Notes: generated by a model not told the origin, from the sequence alone. 64,000 bases of DNA from Isoperla grammatica (GCA_945910005.1 CAMDTW010000316.1:30001-94000), one strand, 5' to 3'. Counted from the stretch's first letter, positions 21,701 to 34,649 are shown. Program-made: numbers and translations.

Positions 21701-23262
21701 GAACAATCAAGAGACAAAACTGAAAATAGCGTCTTGAACACATGAAGCAACTTTTGACTTTACGTAGACTATCTACATAAAAGCAAATACACTACAAAAT
21801 CAAACAAATATAATCAAGCAAATATATCTACAAAATCAAATTTATCAAATAATAAATAAATATCTACAAAATCACATTTGCCCCCTCCCCCGCCTGCACC
21901 CTCTAGTAACGGATCAATTAACATACTTGTAATTATTTTTATAAATTAAGTGTACTTTATACCAGCTATACCAGACAGATCTAAGGAAACATATCACTTT
22001 TTGACTAGGTCTGGGGGAAATTATTCCAAAATTTAGATTTTGATCTTGGGATAATCAATATTTTGCGGAAAATTTTGAAAATGAAATTTGCTTAAAACTC
22101 AGTTGTCCTTCTAAAGACGAATATGAAGTCAGAATTAAAATAAACTCATAAGTTTGGTTACAAAATAAAAACTTTCCAGTGGAAAAAAATCAGCCAAATT
22201 CACACTTCAGCCACCCATAAGAACCACACCGACAATTTAACAAGTTTATTTATTTATAAATACCAATTGGGGGCACTGTATACAATTTATTGTAGATTTA
22301 TGGTACAAACGGCCATTGGTTTTCATTTTGGAGACAATTACCTCATTATCAAAATTTTGATTTCCGGGCACATTTCAAAACTATAAAAATACGGATAAAA
22401 GTGCATTTGACATTCTAAACACTGATTTGGAATCAAAACCCTGTTTTATTTATCCGTGAGGCTCTAAAAAAAATAGTTTATAGGAAAGAAAATAAACAGA
22501 AAACGGCAAAATCTGGGCACCCCTAGATGCCACACCCACGACTTTAAAAGTGGCCAACAACCTTATTTTTACTTAAAATATACAACAGTATTTAATTATG
22601 GAAGATTTTTTGTAAAACGGTAATATTTTACCATTTTAGGAACATTACCCCAAAATCAAAATTTTGATTTCCGGGCAATATGGGAGTTCAACAAATATGG
22701 ATTAAACTAACTTTGTAATTTTAAATATGAATCTGAAATCATATTGGCAATATGTTTATTAGTTAAGCTGTAAAAAAATATTGTAATAATTAAATCAACA
22801 GAAAAATACAACTTCTGGGCACCCCTGGGTGCCACACCCAGGACTTGAGAAGTAGCCAACAAACTGATTTTTACTTCAAATATACAACAGTATTTAATTA
22901 TTGAAGATTTTTTTGAAAAAGGATATTTTTGACCATTTTAGGGACATGGCCCCAAAATCAAAATTTTGATTTCCGGGCAATATTGGAGTTCAAAAAATAT
23001 GAATAAAACTAACTTTGTGATTCTAAACACGAATCTGAAATCACATTTGTAATTTGTTTATTGGTTTGGCTGTAAAAAAATAATTTGTGGTCACAAAATC
23101 AGCAAAATTCACCCTTTGGACACCCCTGGGTGCCACACCCACCACTAACCATGTGGCCAACAAGTCAAATTCTACTCCAAATTCATCACTCTATCATAAT
23201 ATATAGGTCTCCAAAATTCCGCAGGGGGGGGGAGGGTCTCACTAATGGTGTGTTCCGGTCTA
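18799..23262. mobile_element. Foldback element FB3 (4.46 kb)
   Basis: The ends TAGACCGGAACACAC (left) and its inverse (right, ending at 23262) enclose two long arms. Each arm is a tandem array of about 300-bp units with the phrases GTTGGCCACTTCTC, GGTGTGGCACCCAGGGG and AAATCAAAATTTTGATTT. Left-arm boundaries lie near 18899, 19199, 19500, 19801 and 20098. Right-arm boundaries lie near 23155, 22855, 22550 and 22240. Units decay toward the centre. The loop (about 20400-22000) has no recognisable gene. Flanks do not show a clear duplication apart from TA-rich bases. Confidence 0.8.
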
Positions 23263-23665
23263 TATAGGCCTACTGTATTTTCAAACACTAGCAGCAACAT
23301 AACAGCAAGTTATTTAGAAACAAAAGATTTGCAATCCCTCTCCTTGAACAGGACCGAAATGAAACCATCTGCACCAGCAATTATTAATTTAATAATAATA
23401 TCGTAGGAATTTCGTAAGAGTTCATTGAAGTTTATAAACAATCATGTGTATGTATAGAACATCATTATAAACTTAGTATCTATCTACAAATATGTAGTTT
23501 TATTAAGAGTTTGACGCCGTTTAGAGGTTAAATTGAATGTTATTGTATACTACTGTTTTTATTTTCTCTTGTTTTTCGACAATATGCTCCTTCGATCGGC
23601 TCAAATCTACATCTCAATTGCTATCTCCTGACTGGCTATTGACCTTAGATCGCGATTAAGTTAGC
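23263..23665. other. Unassigned AT-rich sequence
   Basis: No gene or repeat recognised. Confidence 0.4.
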
Positions 23666-23673
23666 ATCTATAT

Positions 23674-24342
23674 CAGCGTTTCTCAAACTTAAAAGCTCGT
23701 GACCCGGTATTTCCTTTGCCTTTCATTAACGACCCGGGCTAAAGAATAACGGTATTTGTTATCTGTTGCCTTATAGGGGTATCTATAGTAACACTTGAAA
23801 TGAAAGTTCTCCGGAAAATGTACACGCATCAAGTAGTGAGCACTTGCACTGGCGGCAAAGTACTTGCATGTAAAAAGTGACCAAGTACGGAAGGTATGGG
23901 TGGCAGAGCCCCCTAAACGCGCCGCTGCAGGCAAAATTTAGGAATTCGGGTTTCTGGACTGCGTTTAGTGAGTTTTAAAAATACTGCTGGCTGAAAGACA
24001 ATTTTTTAATACATAACAAAAACAATTAGAATATCATTAAAAATCATTAGCAAAACTATCTTCAAGTGGTGCTTCGTGACTTTTCAAAAGAATATTTCGA
24101 TGTTGTGACGTACAGATACAGGATTTCTACTGGTAAAATGCGAAATAAGCTTTATTTTTCTGAACGTTGTACACAGTTTCCAGTATAACTTGTATTTAAG
24201 AGCAAAATGTCCCGAAAATCATTCAAACATGCAGAAATGTCGTGTAGGCGTATATATATATAAGGTAATTATTTGTTTAGCGTTTCACTCGGTCTTCCGC
24301 GACCCGGCATCGAACCCATGACCCGTGGTTTGGGAAACGCTG
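23674..24342. mobile_element. hAT-type non-autonomous element, 669 bp
   Basis: The left end CAGCGTTTCTCAAACT and right end GGTTTGGGAAACGCTG are imperfect inverted repeats of the CAGxGxTTCTCAAA kind seen in hAT (Charlie-like) elements. The flanks are a perfect 8-bp duplication, ATCTATAT (23666-23673 and 24343-24350). Internal reading frames, the longest at 23689-23934 on the minus strand, have no recognisable transposase motif. Confidence 0.9.
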
Positions 24343-24350
24343 ATCTATAT

Positions 24351-24974
24351 GAATGGAGATTCAGGTTCACACGACGAAGTGCTACTTTTTAGTAACAAGC
24401 TAGTTGTCATATGAATTTGTCTTCTTTTTCTATTTAATCGTTTGTATTTTGTCCGCATTTTTAACCCAAGTAAATTGTTATACAAGGACTTTATAAATAC
24501 TGGAAGTCGGAGCTCTATTAAAATCATTGTATTACACTTAGATGTTCTTCAATAGAAAAGTGTCCGGGGCCCAGGCTCTCCTGAATCTCAGATATTTTCA
24601 ACACAGGTTAGTCTAGAAACCAGATTCTGGGCCACCAGGCTATTCCTACGCCTCTGTTATGGAGGGGGATGTATTCCATATCCTGATCGCTCTTTGTAAT
24701 GGTATACTACATCAGGGTCCTCAAACGTTCGCCGCAAAAACCCCGACCAACCGCTGGGTGTATCAGTATTTGTTTATATGCACTGTAAAAAAAATTTGTA
24801 AGTTTATATGTACATTGTACGTGTAATAATACAGAACGTGTATATGTTAATTCTATATATTTATACATTAAGTGTTATTTTACAACTGACGACCGTAAAC
24901 CAACGTGACTACTACATCTGTATTGTACAAGTACAACTGTATTTGTAGCTTTGCAATTTGTTCCGTGTGTTTAC
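24351..24974. other. Unassigned sequence before the 135-bp array
   Basis: From about 24800 onward the sequence has ACGTGTATATG-like words that resemble the following array and may be a decayed edge. No gene seen. Confidence 0.4.
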
Positions 24975-26000
24975 AAGTCTAGTGTATATGTGAAGTTATT
25001 AATACGTGTGTAAGTAATATAACATTGTCAAATGTTGTGTAACATATACACACTAACAGTAATTTTACACATACAATGGATTGATTTTCAAAGAGAGTTG
25101 TAACTTAACAAGTCTTGTGTATATGTGAAGTAACTAATACGTGTGTAAGTAATATAACATTGTCAAATGTTATGTAACATATACACACTAACTGTAATTT
25201 AACACATACAATGGATTGATTTTCAAAGAGAGTTGTAACTTAACAAGTCTAGTGTATATGTGAAGTAACTAATACGTGTGTAAGTAATATAACATTGTCA
25301 AATGTTATGTAACGTGTACACATTAACTGTAATTTAACACATACAATGGATTGATTTTCAAAGAGAGTTGTAACTTAACAAGTCTAGTGTATATGTGAAG
25401 TTATTAATACGTGTGTAAGTAATATAACATTGTCAAGTGTTGTGTAACATATACACACAAACTGTAATTTAACACATACAATGGATTGGTTTTCAAAGAG
25501 AGTTGTAACTTAACAAGTCTAGTGTATATGTGAAGTTATTAATACGTGTGTAAGTAATATAACATTGTCAAGTGTTGTGTAACATATACACACTAACAGT
25601 AATTTTACACATACAATGGATTGATTTTCAAAGAGAGTTGTAACTTAACAAGTCTAGTGTATATGTGAAGTTATTTATACGTGTGTAAGTAATATAACAT
25701 TGTCAAATGTTGTGTAACATACACACACTAACTGTAATTTAATACATACAATGGATTGATTCTCAAAGAGAGTTGTAACTTAACAAGTCTAGTGTATATG
25801 TGAAGTTATTTATACGTGTGTAAGTAATATAACATTGTCAAATGTTGTGTAACATACACACACTAACTGTAATTTAATACATACAATGGATTGATTCTCA
25901 AAGAGAGTTGTAACTTAACAAGTCTAGTGTATATGTGAAGTAACTAACGTGTGTAATTAATGTATCAATATCAAATCTTTTTTAACATTTACACACTGAT
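24975..26000. repeat. Tandem array, 135-bp unit, 7 full copies
   Basis: The phrase AAGTCTAGTGTATATG recurs at 24975, 25110, 25245, 25380, 25515, 25650, 25785 and 25920, an exact 135-base period. Units differ by only a few substitutions. Each unit contains a dyad (AACATTGTCAAATGTT) and a CAATGGATTGATT phrase. The last copy decays after 25945. Confidence 0.95.
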
Positions 26001-26839
26001 TTACACACTTTAGACCCTCGGTGAGGCTACCTGAGCCCCGGCTTTCTCTTTTGTCCACCGTTTGGTTTAGTTCACCGTTGCTCGTGGTGCACGAAAGTAG
26101 AAGTAAAAACGGGGAAATTTGTTCCCCTACTTGTACTAATCGTTGGGTGGTAAGCACTATTTATAGTTTGATATAAAGTTAGCCCGTTTTTTTTTCGAAC
26201 CTAATTGTTTGAATTTGTCCCTGTTCGGAAAACGGTGAAACGGCAGGCTACTTGACGAGACCACTAATAAGAAGTGTTATCTTCTTGTTGCATCCGTACA
26301 CACAAAACGCTTGAACCATGTTTACTTACTACATCAACACTGATACCGATTATATACACACAATTTTACATAACCTCTAATAAGACAAAAGTACAACAAA
26401 CTCCACGGTCTTGCATCGTTTCGCACTCGCACTACACTACCGTAATAGTGCGCAATAGTGTATAAAGTAATACCATACGTGATATTTCTTACCAATACGT
26501 GTTAAAAATATTATACCGAGTGGCACTTATAATATTACAATATAACAGGGAACACGCAGAAACTCTTCATTCAATTAGTGGAATAGACTGCCAACAGTCT
26601 TTGCTGCAGGTTGCAGCTATTGAAACAAACAGGGAGCAGGTATCGCCAAAGGATGCCATATAGTGCGGGATTCTTATTTTTCAAATGTCTACTTGTGAGT
26701 ATTAATACTTTGTCTCACGTGAGAATATGCCTTTAAGCACTACAGAGAATATGACACGTATTTATAGTATTCGAATCAGTCGCATTGTTATTTGGTTTAT
26801 TAAACACACAATTAGGAAAAAAATAACAACGCCAAAAGT
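26001..26839. other. Unassigned sequence
   Basis: Short frames at 25957-26157 and 26274-26465 have no recognisable domain. Confidence 0.4.
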
Positions 26840-27140
26840 CGCTAGATTATTCATTGTTTAACGTCGAGCCCTTCATCGCCTCGTACGACAAGCAGAGCTA
26901 CCATGGACTTATTCTTTCCCGGTGTAACAGAATATTATTACTACTAGAACAAAATTATTATAATGCTAGCCAAGTCTAACCTAACCTAGCGGTAACCTAA
27001 CCTTAATGTCTCCTAACCTACCGGGTAGTATTGTCTTCTGTATAGACCACACAACACGTTGACTTTTAGTAAACGTGCGCTACCTCAGTATTACTAATGG
27101 TAAAGCTGTGCTATAGTAAAAATATTCCACTACACCGAGT
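26840..27140 (+). repeat. Dispersed repeat D, copy 1
   Basis: GCAGAGCTACCATGGACTTATTC, CGGTGTAACAGAATATTATTAC, a run of CCTAACCT words and TTACTAATGGTAAAGCTGTGCTA follow in order. The last three blocks recur in order at 30935-31165, and the first resembles 31665-31700. Probably fragments of a SINE or LINE family; no coding content. Confidence 0.55.
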
Positions 27141-27599
27141 CCAAACGGGGGCGGAAGCTGGAAGAAGGAACACAGGGACATGTATCGTAGACGGTGATTT
27201 TGTGCGGTTTTAATGTTGGGACTACCCAGTCACGCTAAAAACGTGTTCATATCTCTTGTATACTCTGAAACTATTATTATTCAATAATTGCCTTTCGAAA
27301 TATCTAGTTAAGACGATACCGATACGTTTCGTGGAACAGTTCTGGACTTCGAACAAGCAACTAATCCCTTCCCAAAATAGATTATTTATCAATAGAGAGA
27401 ATCACTTAGCAGCGGTGTTTTCCCTGCGTCATGGCATTTTTGAATGTTGCCAAGTCATAACCATGTTGACCAATTAGTTCTCTTTCACCATTGAGTACTT
27501 ATCCAGCTGCATGCTTTCATATTATACTGATCGCTTTCTTTTCATCAATGGTCAGAATATTTACAAAATAATATGCCAACTAATGCCAGATAATCACGA

Positions 27600-28180
27600 A
27601 ATTCCTATGTTGGTGTGCAGAGTACACTTGGCACGTAATTCTTAATTATAAATGTTAATTAGCAGCCTACTAAAGCGTGATCAAGACCAACTTAGCCCTG
27701 ATCAAGGTTGATCAGGTTGGATTTAACACATATTGGCCAAATCATAACGAAATTCGTACATTGGTGTGCTGCGTTTATTTGTCACACCAGTTATTATTAA
27801 TATTAATGTATTAATTAAGGGTGATCAATGGATGTTACATGGTGATCATTGGTGATAAAACCGTGATCATCCCGATGGTGTATACACCGATCCGGTCTGA
27901 GCTAAGTGGTGTGCTAGTATTAAGTTATCACACCATGCACCTTAATTTTGTCATAATTAATGTGTTAATTGTGATCAAACTCTATTAATCTGGGATCACA
28001 CGTGATCAAACGTGATCAAACTTTTGGCATAGTTTTTAATTGTTGATCACGTCGTTGGTGTGCTAACTTTATGTACATCCTCGTGTGCTGTATGCACTGA
28101 GCAATCTCTGTCAGTAGCGAACCACTTTTCGAACGGATTAAATTCTTAAGTACCGTTCGAAGTACTTGATCACAACCGTG
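27600..28180. repeat. Degenerate repeat rich in TGATCA
   Basis: Words like TTGGTGTGCTG recur near 27609, 27767, 27909 and 28054, about 145-158 bases apart, which suggests an old tandem array. The palindrome TGATCA occurs 11 times between 27678 and 28172. No coding frame. Confidence 0.6.
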
Positions 28181-28221
28181 AATTCTTTATCAATCCATTT
28201 TTAGGGCGCGATAGCTGCCCT

Positions 28222-28223
<2 letters not shown>

Positions 28224-28253
<30 letters not shown>

Positions 28254-28354
28254 TGTATGTATGTATGTATGTATGTATGTATGTATGTATGTATGTATGT
28301 ATGTATGTATGTATGTATGTATGTATGTATGTATGTATGTATGTATGTATGTAT
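28224..28354. repeat. (TATG)n microsatellite
   Basis: About 32 perfect tetranucleotide units. Reading frames across it on both strands are artefacts. Confidence 0.98.
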
Positions 28355-30385
28355 CCGTGCACATTTTGCGCGCGACAAGAAAAAAGTATTTATTCTAGGC
28401 AGAAGATATTGACCGATAGAAATTAAACTTTGCAATAATAATAACAGTAAAATGATGTATGCTTCTGGTAAATCTCAATAAGTTGCGTTTGGCGTAAGTA
28501 CTACTATGTGCAAGTTTTGTAAGACACAAAAATGTGTTAATTTGCACATCTCAACGTTTTTTTTAGCAAATGTCAGCTATCAGTTTTGCGTTATCATTAT
28601 AAAACTCAATCCATCTCTGTAAGAATCCCGTGGCTATAGAGTGGCATAGAAGTTACATTCCTGGCATCTATATTTTTCACACTATGATTTAATGAAAATA
28701 GGACACTTATAAATTGTATTACTAGTTTTGCACATTATGCCCAATTTGAAGTAACGTTTACGAAGTTTTACGAACAAATAAATTTTGACGTAATTTTATT
28801 TAGGCTGAAGATTGCGACGCGTATTACTGAATTTTGGAATTACAGTTGTAAATTAAGTTATATATTAGTAAGTTAATGTTCATATTATTGGTTTACGGAT
28901 AGAGGAATAATTCTACTTTTGTTGATTGTAAATGTATTCTATGTTGTTCATCACAATAGTAATATAGTAAATGTCTGCAACCAATTTGACGGTAAAAAAG
29001 CGTTGCTGCATTTATTATTTGACTAAGAGAATACAGCAATAAGGTTATTTGTTTATGATAGAATACGTGTTTTGTTTTAAACAATGGTGTGTAAATGTTT
29101 TGTCGCACATTTTTTCGTGGCTACATATATAACATGGAGGTAGAATGTTTGAGGTAGAAGATTGTTGGCATACAATAACTAATGTATACCCAGTTCTGTC
29201 TTGTAAAAGATCAAAACAATATGTACAAATATTATCCAGGGGTGGGTAAACGGGTTACGTTTCGGCCCGCATTTGATCCCGGCCTTTATTTGTGTATACC
29301 CAGTCATGTGTGGTAAGAACAACCAAAAATATATACAACACTATTATTCAGGGGTTGCTTAAGGCGTAAGTTTCGGCCCGTATTCTCAGCCTCAGCCACC
29401 AAGGTAAAACTATTTATTTACAGGTTGAATAATGCAAAAAATGTAATGATTTGTCGCAATTGATGTTGAAAATAACTGTATGCACACAAATGTTGGTGAA
29501 ATGGTAACGCAAAAACACATTAAAAACAAAGGGGTGATTATATTTTTGTTGGGCAAAATTACCATTAAGACGTTCAAATGCTGTCAACATTTTAAGCCGA
29601 TAGCAACATTAACCAATTAATTTCAGGTTGAAATCTTATCTTATAATACTGATTATTGAAGGACAGTAAGTAGTTAGTTCTTTTGCAGTATTACATAGAA
29701 ATATTAATTTGGATAATTTTGGTAAACATTATTTTGACAGTGCATTGCCTAAAAGTTAAAATGTCAAACCGTATTATCTTTAATTGAATTCAAAATGTGT
29801 GATCGAACATAGATCAACGTGCGGTTGAAACCGATAGAGGTGATTCAGCCGTAAAACGTGAAATATTTTGTTCCGAGGTTTTCCTCAGTCACAATACTAA
29901 AGTTGGGAGGTCGTGGTCGTGGTTATTCCGCATCAACGGCGAACGGCACATCCCGGCATGCACAAGAAATGAAGTCACCGAGTTTACACCTTATTCCTTG
30001 TCCAAACAAATTTGATACATGGAATCAATAACATTTGGAAGGCCAGGTGGTTGTGGGCTGGACGTTGAAGATACCTACTCTAGACAATGAGCCAGCCTAC
30101 CGGAAATTACCGCCTATCTCTGCATTCCATCTAGTCTTCCATACACGCACAACAACACAATAATCTATTTTTAGTCTGCCCCTTGATAAGTGAGTGAGTC
30201 TATGAAATGCCTTCTCCCGTTTTTGATTTGGTTAGATAGAATTGGCTCTTATTTATTTTTACATTCAAATCCTCTTGGGGGGGGGGGGGGTCATTCATAG
30301 TCATCGTTTTAGCCGATGTCAAGACCCATACAGCTTCGTCTGCTCGGCAGTTCACGTTAGTGTGAAACCCGAGACTGGACCGACA
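28355..30385. other. Unassigned sequence
   Basis: No gene found. Two related blocks with GTATACCCAGT and TTTCGGCCCG lie at about 29185-29275 and 29293-29380, an old direct repeat of about 110 bp. A TTTTCCTCAGTCACAATAC phrase near 29880 resembles the SINE C body. Confidence 0.4.
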
Positions 30386-30639
30386 GAGATGGCTCAGTGC
30401 GTAGCACACGAGGCTCTGATTCGGGAGGTCGCCGGTTCAATACCCGATACCAGCAATCATGACTGAAGGTTTTTTCCAAGGTTTTCCTCAGCCACAAACG
30501 TTAATACTGCGATTGAATCATACCATCAGCGCTCGGACATTCCTCCCCAACTATCCAAATACCGCAATAACTATTTACGAGGGACAAGTAATATCCCTCA
30601 TAGATGCTACTATACACATGTAACTGGGCAAGTCTTCGT
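30386..30639 (+). mobile_element. tRNA-derived SINE family C, copy 1
   Basis: The head contains an A-box-like TGGCTCAGTGCG and a B-box GGTTCAATACC at tRNA spacing, so it would be transcribed by RNA polymerase III. The body has GACTGAAGG and TTTTCCTCAG. The 3' part (GGGACAAGTAATATCCCT, then CGTCAACAA) leads straight into the (CAA)n tract. Related copies are at 42118-42261 (plus) and 34498-34645 (minus). Confidence 0.78.
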
Positions 30640-30900
<261 letters not shown>

Positions 30901-30934
30901 CTTATGACTAGGCAAATACACCGTCCTTTCGGTT

Positions 30935-31165
30935 CAACAGGAGTGTGCTACGTGCCGGTGTAATGGAATATTATTACCCTTAGCCCAAGATTACCCAATT
31001 GCTAAGTAAACTTAACCTAACCTAACCTTACCTATAACCTTGCTGGGTAACGTTGTTCCAGTTGCAGAACGATGTATGTCTACTGTACGGTTATCGTATA
31101 GGCTAGCCTAGTATTATACTTTTGGGTAAAGCTGGGCTATCGTAAAGATATACTATGACACGGGT
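30935..31165 (+). repeat. Dispersed repeat D, copy 2
   Basis: The block order CGGTGTAATGGAATATTATTAC, CCTAACCT words and GGTAAAGCTGGGCTATCGTAAA matches 26920-27125. Divergence is moderate. No coding content. Confidence 0.55.
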
Positions 31166-31436
31166 ACCAGGTTTCCCCTCTTCCCCTCTTCATCACATTT
31201 ATCATCACAATATATTTAATTTGCTTTAGTAAGACCTCGGTCCTGTTGCAAATATATAATAAATAATAAGTCGTTGCAGAGCAGGTTCTAACTGCAGGTG
31301 TGCGCACCAAGTGACGTGTGTTCGAATCCCTAAAAAAGCAGGGTTTCTTTTTTAAATACAAAAATTATTTTCGTCTTTCATTATCTAGATTCCACCGGAC
31401 GTAATCTCGCATACATTATATACCCGACGTAGTTAC

Positions 31437-31590
31437 TAGCTGGCCGTGGTGGATTAGGGGCGATGGCCCAGTAAACCACGGTTCCTGCGTTCCAGATTCA
31501 ATCTGGCTCTGAGCTCTGGCACGGATGTCATGTGACGTTTTTCATTTCCATCTTTCACCCACTGGGTCACTCATCGTCTCGATGACAATT
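31437..31590 (+). mobile_element. SINE family B, truncated copy 1
   Basis: A tRNA-like start GGCCGTGGTGGATTAGGG is followed by AAACCACGG, AGATTCAATCTGG (B-box-like), GGCACGGATG and CACTCATCGTCTCGAT. The same body and 3' part occur at 34650-34812. Here the sequence breaks off after CTCGATGA. Confidence 0.6.
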
Positions 31591-31799
31591 GATTATTAGT
31601 TGTTTAACGACGTATTCAACATCTAGGTCATATGACGTTGGCCCTTTTGTCACCTCTTACGACAGGTAGAGCTACCCTGGACCTATTCTTTTCAAGGACC
31701 AAACGGGTGAAAAGGAATTTGGAAGAACAGGACAAGTTGGAGGAATCTATTAACGGGGACAATGGGTGGAAGAGGTAAAGAGGGGTGGCTGTTCTTCGT
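31591..31799. other. Unassigned repeat-like sequence
   Basis: Contains ACGACAGGTAGAGCTACCCTGGACC, which resembles repeat D near 26890. No gene. Confidence 0.35.
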
Positions 31800-31996
31800 C
31801 TGGGCCCTACTCGTCAACCTGTCCGGCATGGGAACCTAAGCCTTTGCCTGGGACATTGCTGCCCCGTCCGGCATAGCTATCAGAGTCACGGGACCACGCA
31901 AACCCCCCCACCACGATAAGGTGACTGCCATTTGGGGGGGCCTTATTGACAAAATATAAGACGTAAAGCCCAAATATCATCATCATCACATGATCG
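31800..31996. mobile_element. SINE with family A core and an inverted 3' end
   Basis: On the minus strand 31800-31925 matches the 5' core of family A: CACCTTATCGTGGTGGG, GGTTTGCGTG, AGCTATGCCGG, then CAGACGAAG. The remaining part (31940-31996) is a SINE 3' end in the plus direction: AATATAAGACGTAAAGCCCA followed by (ATC)n. So the core and the tail point in opposite directions. That is the layout of a 5'-inverted insertion, or of two abutting copies. Confidence 0.6.
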
Positions 31997-34497
31997 ACTT
32001 TAGAGAAGGAGACTACGGTAAAAAGTGGGGCCTAACCAGTGGCGTAGCTAGAAATACACGCGCCCTCGGGCTAGAATATGTATCAGGCCCCTTCGGTGTA
32101 AACATAATTTACCATTTGGATTCAGTTTATTTTATATGTAATCAGTTCGTACACGTTTATAAGGATGGATATTGGCGCTTACACCGAGTATCTAAAGTGT
32201 GATGTATAAGCTCAGAATACTTGTTTTACAGCATTATTATCAGTATCTCCCACTTTTATACAAAACCTAGTATCTTCGGAAACTTATTTTATTTTTCTAA
32301 AACCTTGGATTTTTTGCACGATTTTTGAACCCACATTTTAGAGTAGACATATTTAAGTGATTTACTAATTATTGAATCCTAGCTTTTGCGACCACGGCTT
32401 CTAAATAAATGAATAAATGGCTAACAGTTTGACAAAATATGCAGAGTTCGGTTGTGGTGAACAATAAACTTCCAGTACATACGAAAACGTAGACTCACAG
32501 AACTGGCACCGTTAGAGGGCTCCGTAGGAGTACGGACAAAAGGTGCGAACTGCAAACAACTTGCTTGCAAAATATTAACAATATATGTCTGTAAATTTTT
32601 ACGTATTGTGAATGCTATATATTAATGTATTATTTTCTTACGTGTCCGTACATTTGTTTCGGGGCCCGGGCATAGGCCGGGCCCCATTGGAGTACTGGCC
32701 CCCGGGGGGGGCTAACCTTGAACAAATTGCAACATGAATAGTTCTTTTTGTGTTGGATTCAGAAAGTAATATAGCATAGTCAAAGTCTTGGGAAATCTCA
32801 GTGTTGAAATTGGTCATATTGGCACATTATGAACTTAGGCCTAAGTTAACAAATTCTGATATTTGCGATCATTTATTGGTTAATTTAACTAAATATGCGA
32901 ATCACGTTAATTAAAGCTGAACTCTCCATTTACAGGAAATCTTACAATCTAGTAAGATGGTAATGCCACGTATGTCACAAAGTAAATCTGAAAAAATGTA
33001 ATATTCGGAAAAAATTCTACTCACAAACGATAAGTTTGATAATAATTAGCGACTTGGTATAGCGCCTGGGTATTCACATACTAAACCATAACTAAGGATG
33101 GCATAATTGAACATTATTGTTTTTATATTAATAGATTCAATGTTCTATGAAGGTGAAAGAGCAATATCGTACATACAACCTTCCTATATGACCCAGTATA
33201 TTTTTTTTATTGAATAGTTGACAAATTCCAGTGTTACCAAATATACACCGGCCATTGCCGATCGAAAGCCTCTCTGGGAAATACTAATGGGCACAAATTT
33301 TGGTCAGTTGTTAGGAAAAAAATATTTGCAACATTTACTCATGTACCATACTAAATCAGATTTAATGCAATTATGTAGCCTACTATATGAAAATGTCATA
33401 ATGTGAATGATATATGAACCAATAATTACATAGGCAACGTTTCTGTAGATCAGGGGTGGCCCACGCAGCTTTGTCAAACAGCCCTCCATAATGCCTCGTT
33501 TTACCAGGATGTTTGCGTCCGTAGCTAGAATTTGTTGGTATCACAGTAATTTTTAGAAGACCGTTTATAAACCTTCAATAGCAGTTGTAAGAAACTGGAA
33601 TTAAATATAAAAAATTTAGAATTGCACTTTCACTCTGCACAGAAGTTGTATAGTTGGGTCTGCTATTTCATTAACTACATTTGTTTCATACAAATAAAAA
33701 TTAGTGAATTAATAAATATTTAAAAGTGGGGAAAATATGGGTATCTTACCACGTATTACAAGATTTATCTTAGGGCGATAGTCAAGATCGTGCCGATTGT
33801 TTCTTGAAGCAATCGGCCTTTTCAACTCCGGGGGAGTAAATATCAATAAATAATACATAAATCGGGTTGTGTGCATGATTGTAAACTACAGTAAACAGTT
33901 TTTGTCGATCACTTATGGAACAAAATGGTATATATGTGTGCGTGAAAGAAAATATAGTGATGCATAATATTATTGAGTGGTGCATTAGTAGCCCAATATT
34001 CCGTGAGTATGCTGAAGAATTCGATGAAAAATACATGTTCTAAAAATAGTACTTGAAATATTTGACTTTGAGGAATACTAAGTTCCCCAAATTAGGTAAA
34101 TTGCTTTATTCTAATGTTATCTCATTTAATGGGAAAGACAACATTACCTGTTCCATCAGTAGGCCTCTATACATCACAATGAAATAAAATTAAAACTGAA
34201 ACGGGATGTTTCGCCGCGTGGTGGGTAATGACACAGATAAAGGATTGTAATAAGGTGATCCTTATCTTGACGTTTCGTCCCTTCTGTGAGGGACATCTTA
34301 TCAACACACGACACGACGCGGCGCAAACTTCCCGTTTTATTTTTATTTCATTAATACCGGGCCGCGAAAGCTTAAAATGTGAATTAATAATAATGATAAT
34401 GATACTGATCAACGTTCTATCTATACCCTCTTCAGGCGACTGCGTATTGCCGTATTGAAATAGTTGGGATGGAATGTTCGAGGGCTATTAGTGTGGC
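31997..34497. other. Unassigned AT-rich sequence
   Basis: No gene recognised. CAGTGGCGTAGCTAG at about 32038 resembles a hAT terminus but no partner end was found. A GC block of CCCGGG words lies at 32660-32710. Small reading frames show no domain. Confidence 0.4.
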
Positions 34498-34645
34498 TCA
34501 AGCCCGGCATTCATTCTTCGTCCTTGTGAGTTGTGACTGAGGAAACTATCATAGAAACCTTCAGCCAAAGTGCTTCAGCCCAGTTGCCGGTAGCAAGTAT
34601 CGAACTGGTGGCTCTCGAATTAGAAGCTCGTGAGCTCTATCAGTT
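34498..34645 (-). mobile_element. tRNA-derived SINE family C, copy 2
   Basis: On the minus strand it reads TGATAGAGCTCACGAGC (A-box-like), then CCAGTTCGATACTTGC (B-box-like), GGCTGAAGG and TTTCCTCAGTCACAA, the same order as at 30386. Ends are not precise. Confidence 0.6.
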
Positions 34646-34649
34646 GCAC

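Noticed and set aside
28190..28435. Reading frames across the (TATG)n tract
   Set aside because: Microsatellite only; both strands are open for the same trivial reason.
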